Of a stretch of 64,000 bases of DNA, positions 35,307-45,927 are shown piece by piece. A program made the translations under genes and the position numbers. The stretch's first letter is position 1. Every line of letters begins with the position of its first letter. Source of the stretch: Thelephora terrestris (Eukaryota; Basidiomycota; Agaricomycetes; Thelephorales; Thelephoraceae); the NCBI GenBank assembly GCA_015956445.1, contig WIUZ02000009.1:1302001-1366000 (forward strand), given 5' to 3'. Below the pieces are notes generated by a model. The model was given only the letters and a program-made list of their open reading frames with translations, was not told the origin of the DNA and made no database searches.

Positions 35307-38018
35307 TGCCCATGATCTCTGATCGTGTCTTCCGCGCTGAGAACAGTACCGCCACCATCGAGTCTGTGGATCCACGCTCCGTGCAGAACAAGGGTTACTT
35401 CCTGCCGAATGCCAACGTGGCGTACCCCAGTTACCGAGAGGTGCGACGTCACGTGTCGCCGTTTGTTGGCAACAACTGACATCGCAGTCATAGACCTTCA
35501 CGGCTGCCGATAAGGTGGATGCTCGTCAATTGGAGGCGACAATTGCCAAGCCTCCCAGCTACCTGACCATGGACGACGAGTTGTGGTATCACAACTTGAT
35601 CGACCACAAGCTGCAAGAGTCGATGCGGGGGGTGACGTTCAACACCGAGCTGTGCATGCCATGGGAGACTCCGGTGGCATCTGCGCTGTGGGGCCTTCTG
35701 CGGATGGGGATCTACGACCTAGGGAATGGCGAAGGAAGGTGGCCTGGAGCTACTCGCTCCCAACACTACACAGCCACCGTTGGTCACCGCCTTTGGTTCC
35801 TTTTGAGGACAGAACAGAAAGCGGTGAGTCGGTCTGTGCATCCCGCTTGTGGGATAACACTGATTGGCTTGTAGAACGAGTGGCTGAAACGCGAGGTGAA
35901 GGAAGCGAAGGACGATGCTCGCAGGATGTACTCGGAGGCGTTGGACACCAAGAAGACGCTCCTCCTGATGAATGATACACTTCGCGTGACGTTCGAGAGC
36001 GAGATGCTGGCGATGCGGGAGGAGCACAATCGGTTGGTCGAGTCGTTGAAGGAACGGGACGACACCATCCAGCGAGACCTGATTGAGGTTGATCGATGGC
36101 TCAACCGTCACAGAAGGGCGTTGAACGAATTGGACACCAAGGTCAGGGCGACTTCTCCTGGTCTTTAACCAAGAGAGCTCATGCCACTTCCAGGTTGATA
36201 CGTTGGACGATGCCTTGCCGTTGCTGGGCGCTCGGGTCGAGTCCATGAGTGAGCGGCTATGCCACTGTCGCACTCGTTCGCGATCAGTGGCAGCGGTTTG
36301 TGATGAGTCTGAGGACGAGTCGATTCCGGACAGGATGGCTTCCCCTATAGGTCGGGATGTCGGTTGACATGTTTGACTTGTCCGCTGACATTCCACTAGC
36401 CTCTGATGGTTCGTACCGTACACCGGCGCATACCGATGGTGGGGAGGAGGTCGTTCGTGAGACGTCCAAGGAGACGGCGGTTAACCCGGTTAGCAGTTTG
36501 CCCGAATTGGAGTATGCGGGGGAGAACGAGGTGGCACTGGGGGCAAGGGGTCAAATACCCAGTGGGTACATGCTGAATACATTGTGATCACAGTCAAAAA
36601 GTGATCACAATGTGCCCAGTGGGGGAAATTTGAATACATTCAAAATGTGGATGGCCATGTGAGTCCAATGTGCCCAGTGGGCACATTTTGATTGTGATCA
36701 CAATGTACCCATCAATGTGATCTCAATGTGCCCACTGGGGACATTTTGATTGCAATCACAATGTACACATCAATGTGATCTCAATGTGCCTGCTGTGCAC
36801 ATTTTGATTTCTTTCACAATATTCCCATCAATGTGTTCCCAATGTACCCAGCTCATTACATAATAGTTTCTTTCACAATGTTGTCCACAATGTGTCCAGC
36901 ATGTGGCTGAGCCACTCATTCAAAATTCTTTCACAAAGTACCCAGTGATGTGTCTAGAATGTGTACAGCCATACACATAATGATTTCTTTGAAAGTTCAT
37001 GATGAAATTGAACAATATTGAGATTACATTGTGATTACTTCAAAAAGAACCCCCTGGGGACATTATGGACACATCACTGGATAATCTTTGAAAGAATTTT
37101 GAATGAGTGGCTCAGGCACATACTGGACACATTGTGGACAACATTGTGAAAGAAACTATTATGTAATGAGCTGGGTACATTGGGAACACATTGATGGGAA
37201 TATTGTGAAAGAAATTAAAATGTGCACAGCAGGCACATTGAGATCACATTGATGTGTACATTGTGATTGCAATCAAAATGTCCCCAGTGGGCACATTGAG
37301 ATCACATTGATGGGTACATTGTGATCGCAATCAAAATTTGCCCACTGGACACATTGGGTTCACATGGCCAGGTACATTTTGAATGTATTCAAATTTTCCC
37401 CACTGGGCACATTGTGATCACTTTTTGACTGTGATCACAATGTATTCAGCATGTACCCACTGGGTATTTGACCCCTTGCCCCCAGTGTGGCCGTTCCGGT
37501 TCCGCCTCCTTCGATCTCTCCGGTGCATGGACAACGCTCCATTCGTGCCTGTCGATGGGTTCCTTACAACGGCGCTCGTCGTCCAGCCCATCGCATGTGT
37601 CCCAGTAATCCCAACGTCGTCCGACAGGGAGGAGACATCGAATCCACCGTCCTATTCCGACGCGACGATGTTACAGTGTCGCCTGGATCGTGGCGAGCTA
37701 ATCCCAGTGGAGTCCGTAGACGTGAACGGATTGACGAACCTTACACTCTTGTCGGTCCAGCGTGCAGTGGAGGCCATGCGCTTGGTGGCTCAACTGACCG
37801 AGAGAGTGGAGGGTTGGTCAGTCCAGAGGACTCAGGATCAGACTATGGTCGATTCAGCGAGGAACCGCCTTCGCGCCGAAGTTCAGCTAGCCGTAGCTCA
37901 TCGTCTGGAGGAAGCTCGGGTCATCGAGATGGTCGACGAGGAAGTTGTCGAGAGTGCCTCGGAGGGGACGGAGGAGGAGGTTGCCAGTGCTGAGGAGTAC
38001 TGGCAGACTAGGTCTTGA
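35307..38018 (+). CDS. UCC-C: divergent coiled-coil gene, split by a hairpin
   Basis: Exons 35307-35440, 35494-35823, 35875-36141 and 36194-36352; then after a 47-bp intron 36400-36534, the hairpin 36535-37487, and the remainder. It matches UCC-D in architecture: a short N-terminal exon; a globular exon with LTMDDELWYHNLIDHKLQES (compare LTWDDELWVRTIIAEKV); a coil exon with LKREVKEAKDDARRM and SLKERDDTI; then a C-x-C (LCHCRTR) and PELEYAGENEVA. Removing the hairpin and one TGG rejoins NEVA to VPVPPPSI in frame. Two frames overlap after that: one ends at 37993, the other at 38018, the latter with a helical acidic tail. Splicing there is unresolved. Function unknown. Confidence 0.6.
36535..37487. 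mobile_element. Hairpin 3: CACTA-like fold-back element (953 bp)
   Basis: Ends CACTGGGGGCAAGGGG and its complement, with a perfect TGG duplication (36532-36534 and 37488-37490). The arms are about 450 bp and nearly perfect. It closely resembles hairpin 4 and has the same length. It is inserted in a late exon of UCC-C. No transposase is encoded. Confidence 0.85.
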
Positions 38019-38872
38019 CGGCTAGAGTCGGTGCACGTTAGTTTCCGTTCATAGGGTCGGTGCGGATTCAACTCCGTTGGCCATTCGTCTTATGTCTTCG
38101 TCGCGGGTTCGCCCGCTTGTAATATCATCTGTGCCTTTGTCTGTGTCTCTTGATTGTCAGGCCGACGCGACCTCTACAGTTCAATAGCACTCTTGCTATC
38201 CAAACCTATCACGATCAGGGGTCAAACACACAGTTATAACCCTGTTGCAAACCCAGGGATATCGGAAGTCTCTTCACAGACTAGATTGGAGAAGAGGAGA
38301 AAGAAGGAGACAAGGGTCTTCAGGCACTCTTGCTCTAAGCACACAGCAGTAGAGGTCACGGAGAGTCTGATGATAACAAATCTAAGGAGTACAGGCTAAA
38401 CTACTCTGAGTATATATACTACTTAGATTTGTGACGTGACAGTGACATGTAACTACACTATGGATACAAACACAGACAAACATGGTCCGTGCACAGCACT
38501 GCATGGTCTGTGCGTTACGTGGTGACTAATGCTACAAATTATCAGCTGATAAACGAAAGTGTGGCGGCCAATAGCAATTTGAGAGCATTACAAAGCAGTT
38601 ACAAAGCATGACGTAGCCTGGGAATGTTCGGAAGGAATGTGGGTATGACTGACTAACAGCCAATGGCAAAAGGGGAGCATATGACTGTCAGGAACATGGT
38701 ATTTTTAAAATTTTTTATAACACGCTCTTTCTTCGAACTTTTCTTACCATCTCTTATGTTTGAATGCTTCACATTCCTTATCCTTCCCACCATTCATTCA
38801 AAAACACACAAACGCGCATACATTCAAGGCAATACGGAACAACATGGCTATACTAATGCTTATACAACGTCC

Positions 38873-41567
38873 TCAAAAGTCGACTCTATCTACGGCAGGC
38901 CTGAAGGTCATCAACTGTCCATCCCGGAGATCGTAGTGCTGGCCCCTCCTCGCAAGGACCTCCCCAAACATGGCGTCACCGTCTTCGGCACTCAGCTGAA
39001 CGACCAGTTCACACTGGGGACAAGGGCACAAATACCCAGTGGGTACATGCTGAACACATTGAGATTACAGTCAACAAGTGATCACAATGTGCCCAGTGGG
39101 GAAAATTTGAATACATTCAAAATGTGCCAGGCCATGTGTATCCAAGGTGCCCACTGGGCACATTTTGATTGTGATCACAATGTACTCAGCAATGTGATCT
39201 CAATGTGCCCAGTGGGGACATTTTGATTGCAATCACAATGTACCCACCAATGTGATCTCAATGTGCCCAGTGGGCACATTTTAAATTCTTTCACAAATTG
39301 CTCAGCAATGTGTTCACAATGTACCCAGCTCATTACATAATGGTTTCTTTTACAATGTTGTCCACAATGTGTCCAGCATGTGCCTGAGCCACTCATTCCA
39401 ACTTCTTTCACAAAGTACCCAGTGATGTGTCCATAATGTTCCCAGGGGGTACTTTTTGAAGTAATCACAATGTAATCACAATATTGTTCAATTTAACCAT
39501 GTATTCTCAAAGAAATCATCATGTATATGGCTGCACACATTATGTACACATCACTGGATACTTTGTGAAAGAAGTTTGAATGAGTGGCTCAGGCACATGC
39601 TGGACACATTGTAGACAACATTGTAAAAGAAACCATTATGTAATGAGCTGGGTACATTGTGAACACATTGCTGAGCACTTTGTGAAAGAATTTAAAATGT
39701 GCCCACTGGGCACATTGAGATCACATTGGTGGGTACATTGTGATTGCAATCAAAATGTCCCCACTGGGCACATTGAGATCACATTGCTGAGTACATTGTG
39801 ATCACAATCAAAATGTGCCCAGTGGGCACATTGGATACACATGGCCTGGCACATTTTGAATGTATTCAAATTTTCCCCACTGGGCACATTGTGATCACTT
39901 GTTGACTGTAATCTCAATGTGTTCAGCATGTACCCACTGGGTATTTGTGCCCTTGTCCCCAGTGTCAAGCTGATAGGAAGAGATGCCTTCGAGCGGACCG
40001 ATCAGCCTCCCAGATGTCACCGAACTGCTGAACACCTGGTCCCACATCTCCATCACTGGGTGACTGCTCGACAACACTATCGACGTAGTCGGCGAGCGAC
40101 CCTCCGTCTCCCTCATCGGACCCCTGGGTGGGATCCTGCCTTGCGAGGCGAAGCTGGTGTCGGAGCTGGATCTTGGACTCGACCTGTCGGTAAGGACGGT
40201 GGACCCGATATCGGAATCCTCGCTCCTCACCTCGACCAGAGAGGTCACCATCCGACTCAACTGGTCGAGGGTAAGGATTAGCCGACGCGGTCATACGATG
40301 AGCAGGACGGCGTCGAGAGCGCTTGCATCGTTGCCCCTTAGTCACCGGACGTACCTCGGCGACCCTCGGAGCATCTTCGGCTCGGTCAACCTCCATGACC
40401 TCATCCTCGATCTTCACCAACTGATGGATCGGCTGCAGGACGCAGCGCTCACAGTTCTCCTTGTCGGAAGCGGCCAGAGTAGAAGCTGGAGCCGGAGTAG
40501 GAACAGGAATCGCGTTCTCGATCGGAGGCGTCGCATAGGACGACGGGTTAGGAGATGGGAGTACCACCTCGTTGGCGTACTCCAACTCGAACGGGACATT
40601 GGCTGTCCCCTGACCAACCAATTTGGGACCCTCCTTACAGTTACAGGTCTTGTCCTGCAAGGACTCGACCTGCGCTGACAACACGGCCACTACGTTCTCG
40701 AGCTCTTCAGTCTAGAAGAAGTGTCAGCTTCCCTCATTTCGTCTTCGAGATGAGGAAAGCTACCTTTTCATCCCTCCTGGCCAACGCCCCCTTAATGTTG
40801 TTGTCCCGAACCTTCAACCCTGCGATCAACTCTTGATGGTTGGAGACCATTGCCTCCAACGCCTCGTTCGTTCCCTGTTGGAAGGCAGCCAAGGTCTCCT
40901 TCATTTGAAGACCCTCCGCTGATAGACGAAGGACGTCTGCCTTCGCTTCCTTTACCTCCCGCTCCAATCGTTCAACCTAGGCAGTCTGATTAGTCGAGAG
41001 TCATACTCGAATATTCAGACAGAAAACCTACCCGGCTTTCTCCCTCCCAAACGAGCGACCACAAAAGGCTAGTGGAAGCGGTAGCATGGCGGACGGCCCG
41101 AGGAACAGTCGCTCCGTGCTCCAATAGATCCTGATCGTAGATCCCCCTCTGAAGGGTGTACCAGAGCTCCTTCTTGATCGGATGCTCCAACTCCCCGAAC
41201 CTACCCCTCATCTGGAAGGCTACCTTCTCGGCGATGATCGTACGGACCCAGAGCTCATCGTCCCAGGTCAACCCCATCAAGTGTGGGATCGTCTTCCTGA
41301 GACGTTCGGCGTCCACTTCCGTGACGACCTCCAATATCTAGAAGCCGTTAGTTTGACATCAACACCAAAAGAATGTTCCTCTACCTAGAGGAAGGCGTTA
41401 GTGCGAACACACAAAGCTCTAGGTCTCCCCCATACCTGGTCATCAGTGGTATAAGGAGTCCCTGCCGCACAGGCGTAGGTCTTGCGAGCAGCGGCACGAC
41501 GGTCGATGCAAGAGATGGTAGAGATGCCGTTGGCGACTTTGTAGGTGTGGTTGTTTGGGAAAGACAT
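38873..41567 (-). CDS. UCC-D: most intact coiled-coil cargo gene, split by a hairpin
   Basis: Exons: 41436-41567 (MSFPNNHTYKVANGISTISC), 41032-41337 (LTWDDELWVRTIIAEKVAFQ .. GIYDQDLLEHGATVPRAVRH), 40764-40976 (VERLEREVKEAKADVLRL, an amphipathic coil with LIAGLKVRDNNI) and a last exon from 40711. The last exon has a further coil, TCNCKEGP, a Pro/Ser linker, a second Cys pair (CERC), VKIEDEVMEVDRAEDAPRV and an acidic C-terminus. Hairpin 4 lies in it; excision with one TCA rejoins SYQLEL to VVQLSAEDGDAMFGE and the frame ends at TGA 38873. Two frames overlap between about 40260 and 39970, so an additional intron is likely. No enzyme motif is visible. The C-x-C and C-x2-C pairs could bind zinc. 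Probably a multimerising protein. Confidence 0.6.
39012..39964. mobile_element. Hairpin 4: CACTA-like fold-back element (953 bp)
   Basis: Ends CACTGGGGACAAGGGC and its complement, with a perfect TCA duplication (39009-39011 and 39965-39967). The two arms of about 430 bp differ at only a handful of positions by eye. It is inserted in the last exon of UCC-D. A transcript through it would fold into a long double-stranded RNA. Confidence 0.87.
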
Positions 41568-41632
41568 GTTGGTGAGATGATGGGGAAGTTGCTGGTGTTG
41601 CTGATCAAGGATGGCTCCAAGAAGACGTCCTT

Positions 41633-41638
41633 CTTATA
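41633..41638 (-). promoter_or_regulatory. TATA box of UCC-D (conserved in UCC-A and UCC-B)
   Basis: TATAAG on the minus strand in the context GGCTATAAGAAGGACGTC lies about 65 bp upstream of the ATG. The same sequence precedes UCC-A (about 29005-29010) and UCC-B (about 31175-31180). Each cargo gene therefore brings its own promoter, directed against the element-end promoter. Confidence 0.6.
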
Positions 41639-42489
41639 GCCTAGATCGGTGATCCTTCACGTGACCTACCTCGACGAACCTCATTGGTCCGGGTCACATC
41701 AACTTCCGCCACTGTACCATCATTGTTGGCTTACTACATCAAGCTGACACCTCGGCCCGCGGGACGGCCTTGGAAGAACTTCGTTCCGGAACGCCTAGAA
41801 CACGCGCGCACTAAAAATAGGTCTCAAGACCCTGATGACCCCTTTATGACATCACGAACCCCTTTTTACAACCCCTCATGACTTTACGATTACGATCAAC
41901 CCTGGACCCTGGAACACACACGTGGGCACGGGGTATCAACATTTGGACACTGTGCTTCTAATCGGATAGTAACCCTATCTGATCTAGTTGTGCTTTGGAA
42001 GCAGAGTAGGCCCTAGCCGAGAACGGCGGCCGAAGAATATAATCCCTGGTGCCACTTAGGAAGAACGATATTCCCAGGTGCTATGCCTAATCAAGACTGG
42101 GTCTGATCAAGCGATTACGGTTGCAACTCCCAGGTTACTGCCTGTCCGTTGGTATCATACCACCTACCGACAACAAGGGATGTGTAGAGCTCCTTCGATC
42201 TCTAGCCAATCACAGAAGCTCAGAGACGGTGCTCACCTGACCCTTGGGTGTGGTCTAGACCCAGGTACGAACTTTCATGACCCCATGCCCCTTTTCTTTT
42301 AGGACTAGTGTTATCTTTACCCCTATGTTTCATGCGGACATGTCTTATCTTTTATGCAATCCTTCACACGCTAGTAAGGCCCTTTGTCTTTTATTCTCCC
42401 ACACGTCACCTTGTTCGCTTCCCTTACTTAGCGTTCTCACACTCCTTATCTCCCTTTGTTCTGGACTTGATAAGGGTATATTAGGGTAT

Positions 42490-42520
42490 TGACGTCATGG
42501 CCACTCCTTTAGTATAAGTA
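42490..42520 (+). promoter_or_regulatory. CRE-like site and TATA box of element D's outward promoter
   Basis: TGACGTCA at 42490-42497 and TATAAGTA at 42513-42520, about 450 bp before the element's right end. Identical spacing in element B argues for function. The palindromic TGACGTCA is the classical ATF/CREB target, so stress or cAMP signalling could act on it. Confidence 0.55.
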
Positions 42521-43067
42521 GCAACTGTGGCTGTATCGTAGTACCTTAGTTTTGTTACCTCAGGAAATCCTCTGCCCTTTTCAGCCCAGTTGCCGTTAAG
42601 GACAAGTCAGAGTTTCTTGTTTGATCCAAGACATCCCCATCTGCTCTCCCTCCCGCTCTGCACGTCAACTGCACCTCATAACTATAGACTCCCAGCAGTC
42701 ATATTAGAACACCTCGAGCGTCCAGTCGATCAACTGGTGGAGTCATCAATCCTGCTGTAGGGATCAACCCTTGCTTGTTAAACCGAATGATGTACGGTTT
42801 AGGTTGGGTTTCTCTTTAGGATTTCGACCTGACTTGTAGTGACCTCGGACAACCTACCGGAAGAATAGAGACGTGATCGTTCTCTCACAAGCTAGTTGGA
42901 CTAGTGAGTACTCTGCGGAGTCGGCTCAGTGCACTGGTAGTAGTTGGGGTAGAGTGGCCCTGACAATGACTAAGAAATAGGGGCATATGATGTCATGTGG
43001 GTCATGCGCAGTAAACAATAGAAATGATGACTCAACTCCTGAGTCGTGGAAGGGGCGTGGCATTTGG

Positions 43068-43074
43068 TATATAA
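43068..43074 (+). promoter_or_regulatory. TATA box of UCC-E
   Basis: TATATAA in GGTATATAACCAAAGG, 58 bp upstream of the UCC-E ATG at 43132. Confidence 0.6.
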
Positions 43075-43131
43075 CCAAAGGGGGTTGGATGACTGGTCTT
43101 CCAACAAACCTCCCTTTGTTACACAGCCAAC

Positions 43132-45342
43132 ATGCCTCGTGCCTCTACTTGTAATCCCACTCGTCACTCTTCCTCTTACTCTCCTGTTCAGGAGAACAAC
43201 TTCAATATTGACCGCTTCTCCCATGCTCGCCGCGATCCATCCCGCCCTTATCCTACTTTGGGAGCTGTTATGGACCGGACCGCCACCGCCGACCCTAATG
43301 AGGGGTTCTCTGATTTAGGTGGGGGCCCTGCTTGCGCATTCCGGTTTAGAAAACCAAGCTAACTCCTTTTGGGTTTCAGGGACTTCCTCCAAGCTGCTCG
43401 AAGGGTGTCTCGGCGCAAGTTGGCGCGCATCGAGACTAATCCTTATGCGGACGAACTCCTCAATAGGGGTGTTGAATTTGTGACTGAGGCCAACGAAACC
43501 TTCAACTCCGTGTTGGAGGCCAGCGTTCTCCATACGGGGAACGTTGGGTCCATGTTAATGGATGAAGTGGCTCATGTTAACGAGTGTATTGATGGTCGTC
43601 GTGAGGAGATAGAAGCCTTGGAGAATTGGAAAGAGGATATGCAGGGGGTCATTCATGGGCAGGAAGATAGCGTGGTTCGGCAGGGTGCCGACATCGATTT
43701 GTTGAAGGTAAGAAAGTTTGGGTCAGGAGTAATTGACCTTTCTAACTCAAACTTTCTTTTAGGGAGAGGTGACTACTCTCAAAGACCTGGTCCGGGCTCT
43801 GGTTACTAAAACCGGAGAATTGGAGGACGATAAGGTAACAGGTAGGGGTTGAAGGTTTTTGATATCTTCTAACCCTATTCGTTTTAGGTTCGCCTCACTC
43901 GTCGTGTCTCCAAGTTGACCGGAGAAATCCGGGATCTCCAACGGAGATGTAACAAGCCGGATGTCCGAGTCGAAGAAGAGGAAGGAGAGGAGGTTCTGTA
44001 TCGGGCCGGATCGCCGATAGTTCCTAATCGGGCCAAGTCGCCGCCCGCTTGTTTGTTGGTCCGTCACACTGGGGACAAGCCCCCACTTACTGACCAGATA
44101 CTTTTTGAATACATTGTAGTTCCATGTCCAATGTACTAACACTTTGCTGGGTGAGAACAAGGTGAGTTCTTTCGGAATGTACGGAACAATGTAACTACTA
44201 CTTTCCAGCTCAGCACATTGTGGAAACATTCAAAAAGGACCAAATCATGTGACCACAATGTCCCTGATTAGTAATCGTCCTGTACTTTTTGGTTGTCCCA
44301 AAGAAAGTGATCAACAAGTACCTGCGCTGCAAATTGTGGTTTCAATCAAAATTTACTGGGTCATGTGACTACAAAGTACCAAACTGGTGAATGCTGAGTA
44401 CTTCTGGAATGTCCTGAGCACATGTGTCCAAATTTTACCCGAGTGGCTCAAAGAAAATGTGATCACAAAGTACTGAGACTGAGTAAATCCTGAACACTTT
44501 TTGAAAGAAACCAAAATGTACTGAATTGTTTAAAAAGTACTGAGTGGCGATTCAGTACATTTTGGTTTCTTTCAAAAAGTGTTCAGGATTTACTCAGTCT
44601 CAGTACTTTGTGATCACATTTTCTTTGAGCCACTCGGGTAAAATTTGGACACATGTGCTCAGGACATTCCAGAAGTACTCAGCATTCACCAGTTTGGTAC
44701 TTTGTAGTCACATGACCCAGTAAATTTTGATTGAAACCACAATTTGCAGCGCAGGTACTTGTTGATCACTTTCTTTGGGACAACCAAAAAGTACAGGACG
44801 ATTACTAATCAGGGACATTGTGGTCACATGATTTAGTCCTTTTTGAATGTTTCCACAATGTACTGAGCTGGGAAGTAGTAGTTACATTGTTCAGTACATT
44901 ATGAAAGAACTCACCTTGTTCTCGCCCAGCAAAGTGTTAGTACATTGGACATGAAACTACAATGTATTCAAAAGTACCTGGTCAGTAAGTGGGGGCTTGT
45001 CCCCAGTGTCATGAGAACAGGTTAGTTCCCATCGACGATGAGGTCATTGAGATCGGGAGCGACGAATTCTATCAGAACGTAGGAGTCGTCCGCAGGGACA
45101 CTCCTCGTCCTGAGTTTGTGTCTACTCCTTGGGGTAGTCGTCGTCAATGGCCTGCTCTGGAGTATGACCCGTACGCCGAGTTCGTTCCTGATAGCGAACC
45201 GAACTCTGATACGGAGCTTCCAGATTACAATGATTTGTCGGACGTGGACCCGAACGAGATCCGGGAGCAGAACTGGGTGAACGAGGAGTTGGTGAGATCG
45301 GCATTGGAAGTAGTACAAAGGATCCGAAGAGATATTGATTAG
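43132..45342 (+). CDS. UCC-E: coiled-coil gene split by a hairpin
   Basis: Exons 43132-43318, 43380-43707, 43763-43834, 43888-44066, hairpin 44067-45008, then 45009/45012-45342. The N-terminus is Ser/Pro-rich (MPRASTCNPTRHSSSYSP). The second exon is a long helix (DELLNRGVEFVTEANETFNS .. REEIEALENWKEDMQGVIHG). The third and fourth continue the coil (LVRALVTKTGELEDDK, RRVSKLTGEIRDLQRR). Removing the hairpin and one TCA restores LLVRHENRLVPIDDEVIEIG in frame, where UCC-D has VKIEDEVMEV. The C-terminus is acidic and ends at TAG 45340. Apart from the hairpin no lesion is visible. Sequence identity to UCC-D is low; the link rests on architecture, exon pattern and the EDEV-like motif. Confidence 0.65.
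44067..45008. mobile_element. Hairpin 5: CACTA-like fold-back element (942 bp)
   Basis: Ends CACTGGGGACAAGCCCCC and its complement, with a perfect TCA duplication (44064-44066 and 45009-45011). The arms are long and nearly perfect, with the centre near 44535. Internal sequence differs clearly from hairpins 1-4 although termini and motif style are kept, so it represents another subfamily. Confidence 0.85.
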
Positions 45343-45927
45343 ATAACTCTTTTGTACTGTTGGCTTCCAATGAATCTTCTTTCTTGTCTATTGCGCGTGA
45401 TCCATGAGTCGTAGAGCATAATGGTTTTCATAAGTCCAATCCAAGGGTCAGATTAATAAGCCGGTTGACTTCTGCGAGAGGTCAGCGCGCGACGCTTATT
45501 AATACATCCCTTGTTGTCGGTAGCCTGAATATCTACTAGTCGTCCAGGGGCAATGGAGGGCCAGGTAGGGGGGATCTTCGTATGAAGATCCGCCGGTACA
45601 TGTTCACGTATTATACCTCAGGTCTTCTGGGGTATCTTGACTAGTAGCACGTTCCACGTATTGGACTTTGAGTCGTTAAGCATAGGGCATACTGCATAAT
45701 AAACAGTTTACCGCCGTGTTTAGGGCAGGGCACCAACTGACTTAGTGGTGATGAGGCGTTAAATAAAGGAAATAAAAAGGGGGTAAACGGCGAAATCATC
45801 ACATTGATGACGTGTGATTCGTGATAAGGGGAAGAGATAAGATAATAAAGGGGTATAGGTAAGGAAAGTGATCGAAAGTTGGGTGTGAAAATGGTTCAAA
45901 AAGAAGTTAAAATTCAGCACGCTGACA
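45343..45927. other. Spacer at the right edge of elements E/C
   Basis: 0.58 kb after UCC-E with no gene. It contains candidate element ends ATCACA+TTGAT (45798-45808) and CTGACA+GTGAC (45922-45932). AT-rich stretches near 45760-45860 could be termination signals for UCC-E. Confidence 0.4.

Larger units (their letters stand above)
34385..38441 (-). mobile_element. Element C: divergent, oppositely oriented family member
   Basis: Begins TGTCAGGGCCACTCT, the reverse complement of the A/B/D right end, and is preceded by GTGAC (34380-34384). A TATA box on the minus strand (about 34849-34857) lies about 470 bp inside, the same spacing as in B and D. The other boundary is ambiguous. TGACA followed by GTGAC occurs at 38437-38446, giving 4.06 kb. 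CTGACA followed by GTGAC also occurs at 45922-45932, which would make element E nested within C. The gene it carries (UCC-C) runs against the end promoter, as in the other copies. Confidence 0.55.
38696..42965 (+). mobile_element. Element D: best-preserved TGTCAGG..CCTGACA element (4270 bp)
   Basis: Starts TGTCAGGAACATGG and ends GAGTGGCCCTGACA with a perfect 5-bp duplication ATGAC (38691-38695 and 42966-42970). Inside are UCC-D on the minus strand (with hairpin 4), then about 0.9 kb of non-coding sequence, then TGACGTCA and TATAAGTA, and a terminal segment of about 450 bp repeated in A and B. TG..CA ends, 5-bp duplication and a U3-TATA-R-U5-like layout suggest a giant solo LTR. However, no internal region, primer site or retroviral-type protein of this family is in the window. 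An unclassified DNA element with 7-bp inverted ends is the alternative. Confidence 0.8.
38155..45803 (-). mobile_element. Element E (tentative): outer element containing element D
   Basis: The proposed left end TGTCAGGCCGACG at 38155 is preceded by TTGAT (38150-38154). ATCACA followed by TTGAT occurs at 45798-45808, a perfect 5-bp match, though the right terminus is a poor inverted repeat of the left. A TATATATA at about 38411 would serve as the end promoter. Element D interrupts it at 38696-42965. Sequence on either side of D resembles element C around 34970-35040 (ATGACTAA .. CATGATGTCGTGTGGG), which supports a continuous element before D entered. It carries UCC-E. Confidence 0.4.

Noticed and set aside
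39919-40678. Plus-strand ORFs opposite UCC-D
   Set aside because: They are shadows of the minus-strand exons, whose frames are conserved in copies A and B.
26787-45008. The CACTG hairpins as introner-type introns removed by splicing
   Set aside because: CCCCCAG at the right end resembles an acceptor, but no donor at the left gives a frame-keeping splice in hairpins 3 or 5. Target duplications and termini are fully explained by DNA transposition. RNA data would be needed to revive the idea.
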